Assembly: GCA_937910255.1 (NCBI GenBank)
Contig: CALEOQ010000296.1
Coordinates: 1-15,123, forward strand
DNA from: an uncultured Caulobacteraceae bacterium
GTDB taxonomy: Bacteria; Pseudomonadota; Alphaproteobacteria; Caulobacterales; Caulobacteraceae
Length of the DNA: 15,123 nucleotides
Direction: 5' to 3'
The position numbers and the translations under genes are program-made. Below, one piece after another: positions 14,649 through 15,123 of the stretch; position 1 is the stretch's first letter, and the number at the start of each line of letters is the position of its first letter. The notes under the pieces were generated by a model that was given only the letters and a program-made list of their open reading frames with translations, was not told the origin of the DNA and searched no databases.

Positions 14649-14927
14649 TCAGGCGGCCTGCTTCTGATCCTCATAGACCCATTCGGCGGCCACCTGTAGG
14701 CCCGACGCCAGATCGTCTTCCAGACGCCGGCGGACGGCCGCCCATACCTCGGCCTCGCAGGCCTCTTCCATCGCCATGTCGAACAGCCGGGCGAAGGCGC
14801 GAAGGTCCATCCGTGCGGTGTCCGAGAGCGTGGGCGCCTCCTCGGTCAGCAGGACATCATAAAGGCGGCAAAGATCCATGAACGCCCCCGTCGGCGGGAC
14901 GGACAAGGGGGCGGCATAAGCGTGCAT
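14649..14927 (-). CDS. Small hypothetical protein
   Basis: This reads as a 92-residue acidic, helix-rich protein of unknown function, with segments TARMDLRAFARLFDMAMEEA and CEAEVWAAVRRRLEDDL. No family is recognised, and no signal peptide or membrane segment is convincing. It ends 50 bases before the regulator start, upstream of the operator, so it is probably a separate transcript. AGGG lies about eight bases before the ATG at 14927. An internal ATG at 14879 (MDLCRLYDVL) is an alternative start, since the first 16 residues look less protein-like. The gene lies close to the contig end, so its upstream context is lost. Confidence 0.6.
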   Translation of the reverse strand: MHAYAAPLSVPPTGAFMDLCRLYDVLLTEEAPTLSDTARMDLRAFARLFDMAMEEACEAEVWAAVRRRLEDDLASGLQVAAEWVYEDQKQAA

Positions 14928-14934
14928 CGGACAA

Positions 14935-14977
14935 CCCTGAACCTACTGGCCCTGAACTACTGGCCCTGAACTACTGG
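14935..14977. repeat. Three-copy 14-bp tandem repeat
   Basis: The unit CCCTGAACTACTGG is present at 14950-14963 and 14964-14977. A copy with one extra C lies at 14935-14949, and a partial unit CCTG follows from 14978. It sits between the small hypothetical gene and the adapter-contaminated end. It may be a genuine short tandem repeat, but assembly slippage near a low-coverage end cannot be excluded. Confidence 0.85.
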
Positions 14978-15044
14978 CCTGTCAGAATGCCTGTCGCGCC
15001 CCGGGGTTCAGGCCCGGTGGACGATTCACGCAAATGTCACGTCC

Positions 15045-15123
15045 AGATCGGAAGAGCGTCGTGTAGGGAAAGAGGGGAGATCTCGGTGGTCGCCGGACCA
15101 TTAACAAAAAAAACAACGCAACC
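15045..15123. other. Illumina universal P5 adapter remnant with A-rich run-off (non-genomic)
   Basis: Bases 15045-15102 align over 58 positions, without gaps, to the reverse complement of the TruSeq universal adapter. They start AGATCGGAAGAGCGTCGTGT and contain AGATCTCGGTGGTCGCC. Four differences were counted by eye: two in the GAGTGTAG segment, read GAGGGGAG, and two near the CATT end. Bases 15103-15123 are an A-rich tail, typical of sequencing beyond the end of a short fragment. Genomic sequence therefore ends at about 15044. Confidence 0.96.

Overview
The window looks like one complete assembled contig from a GC-rich alphaproteobacterium, most likely of the Caulobacterales (Caulobacter, Phenylobacterium or Brevundimonas type). 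This rests on three things: two very large TonB-dependent receptors in tandem, a methionine synthase encoded as two genes, and a subclass B3 metallo-beta-lactamase resembling Caulobacter CAU-1. The assignment is from protein character only; no search was run. Both extreme ends are not genomic: bases 1-100 match a degraded Illumina P7/index/read-2 adapter, and bases 15045-15123 match the reverse complement of the universal P5 adapter followed by an A-rich tail. Biology should be read only from about 101 to 15044.

Left half, + strand (101-7072): a terminator at 159-198 closes an unseen upstream transcript. Two paralogous TonB-dependent receptors follow (575-3595 and 4124-7015). Each has its own strong intrinsic terminator and a long upstream non-coding region. 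The two upstream regions share a set of elements at nearly the same distance from the start codon, so gene and control region appear to have been duplicated together.

Right half, - strand (14927 down to 7141): a methionine/one-carbon gene cluster reads leftward. The order is a small hypothetical gene, an ArsR-methyltransferase fusion regulator (SahR type) with a 26-bp palindrome directly before its start, metF, a secreted B3 metallo-beta-lactamase, the homocysteine-binding half of methionine synthase, a two-gene PIN-toxin-like module, and the folate/B12/reactivation half of methionine synthase. Regulator, metF, beta-lactamase and the first metH half are joined by successive 4-nt ATGA overlaps. 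MetF makes 5-methyl-tetrahydrofolate, and the two MetH halves use it to methylate homocysteine through cobalamin. The regulator would sense the state of the SAM/SAH cycle.

The most unusual biology is the toxin-antitoxin-like pair lying exactly between the two halves of one enzyme, in the same orientation, and a periplasmic beta-lactamase translationally coupled to metF and metH. No rRNA, tRNA, CRISPR array, insertion sequence or recognisable riboswitch was seen.
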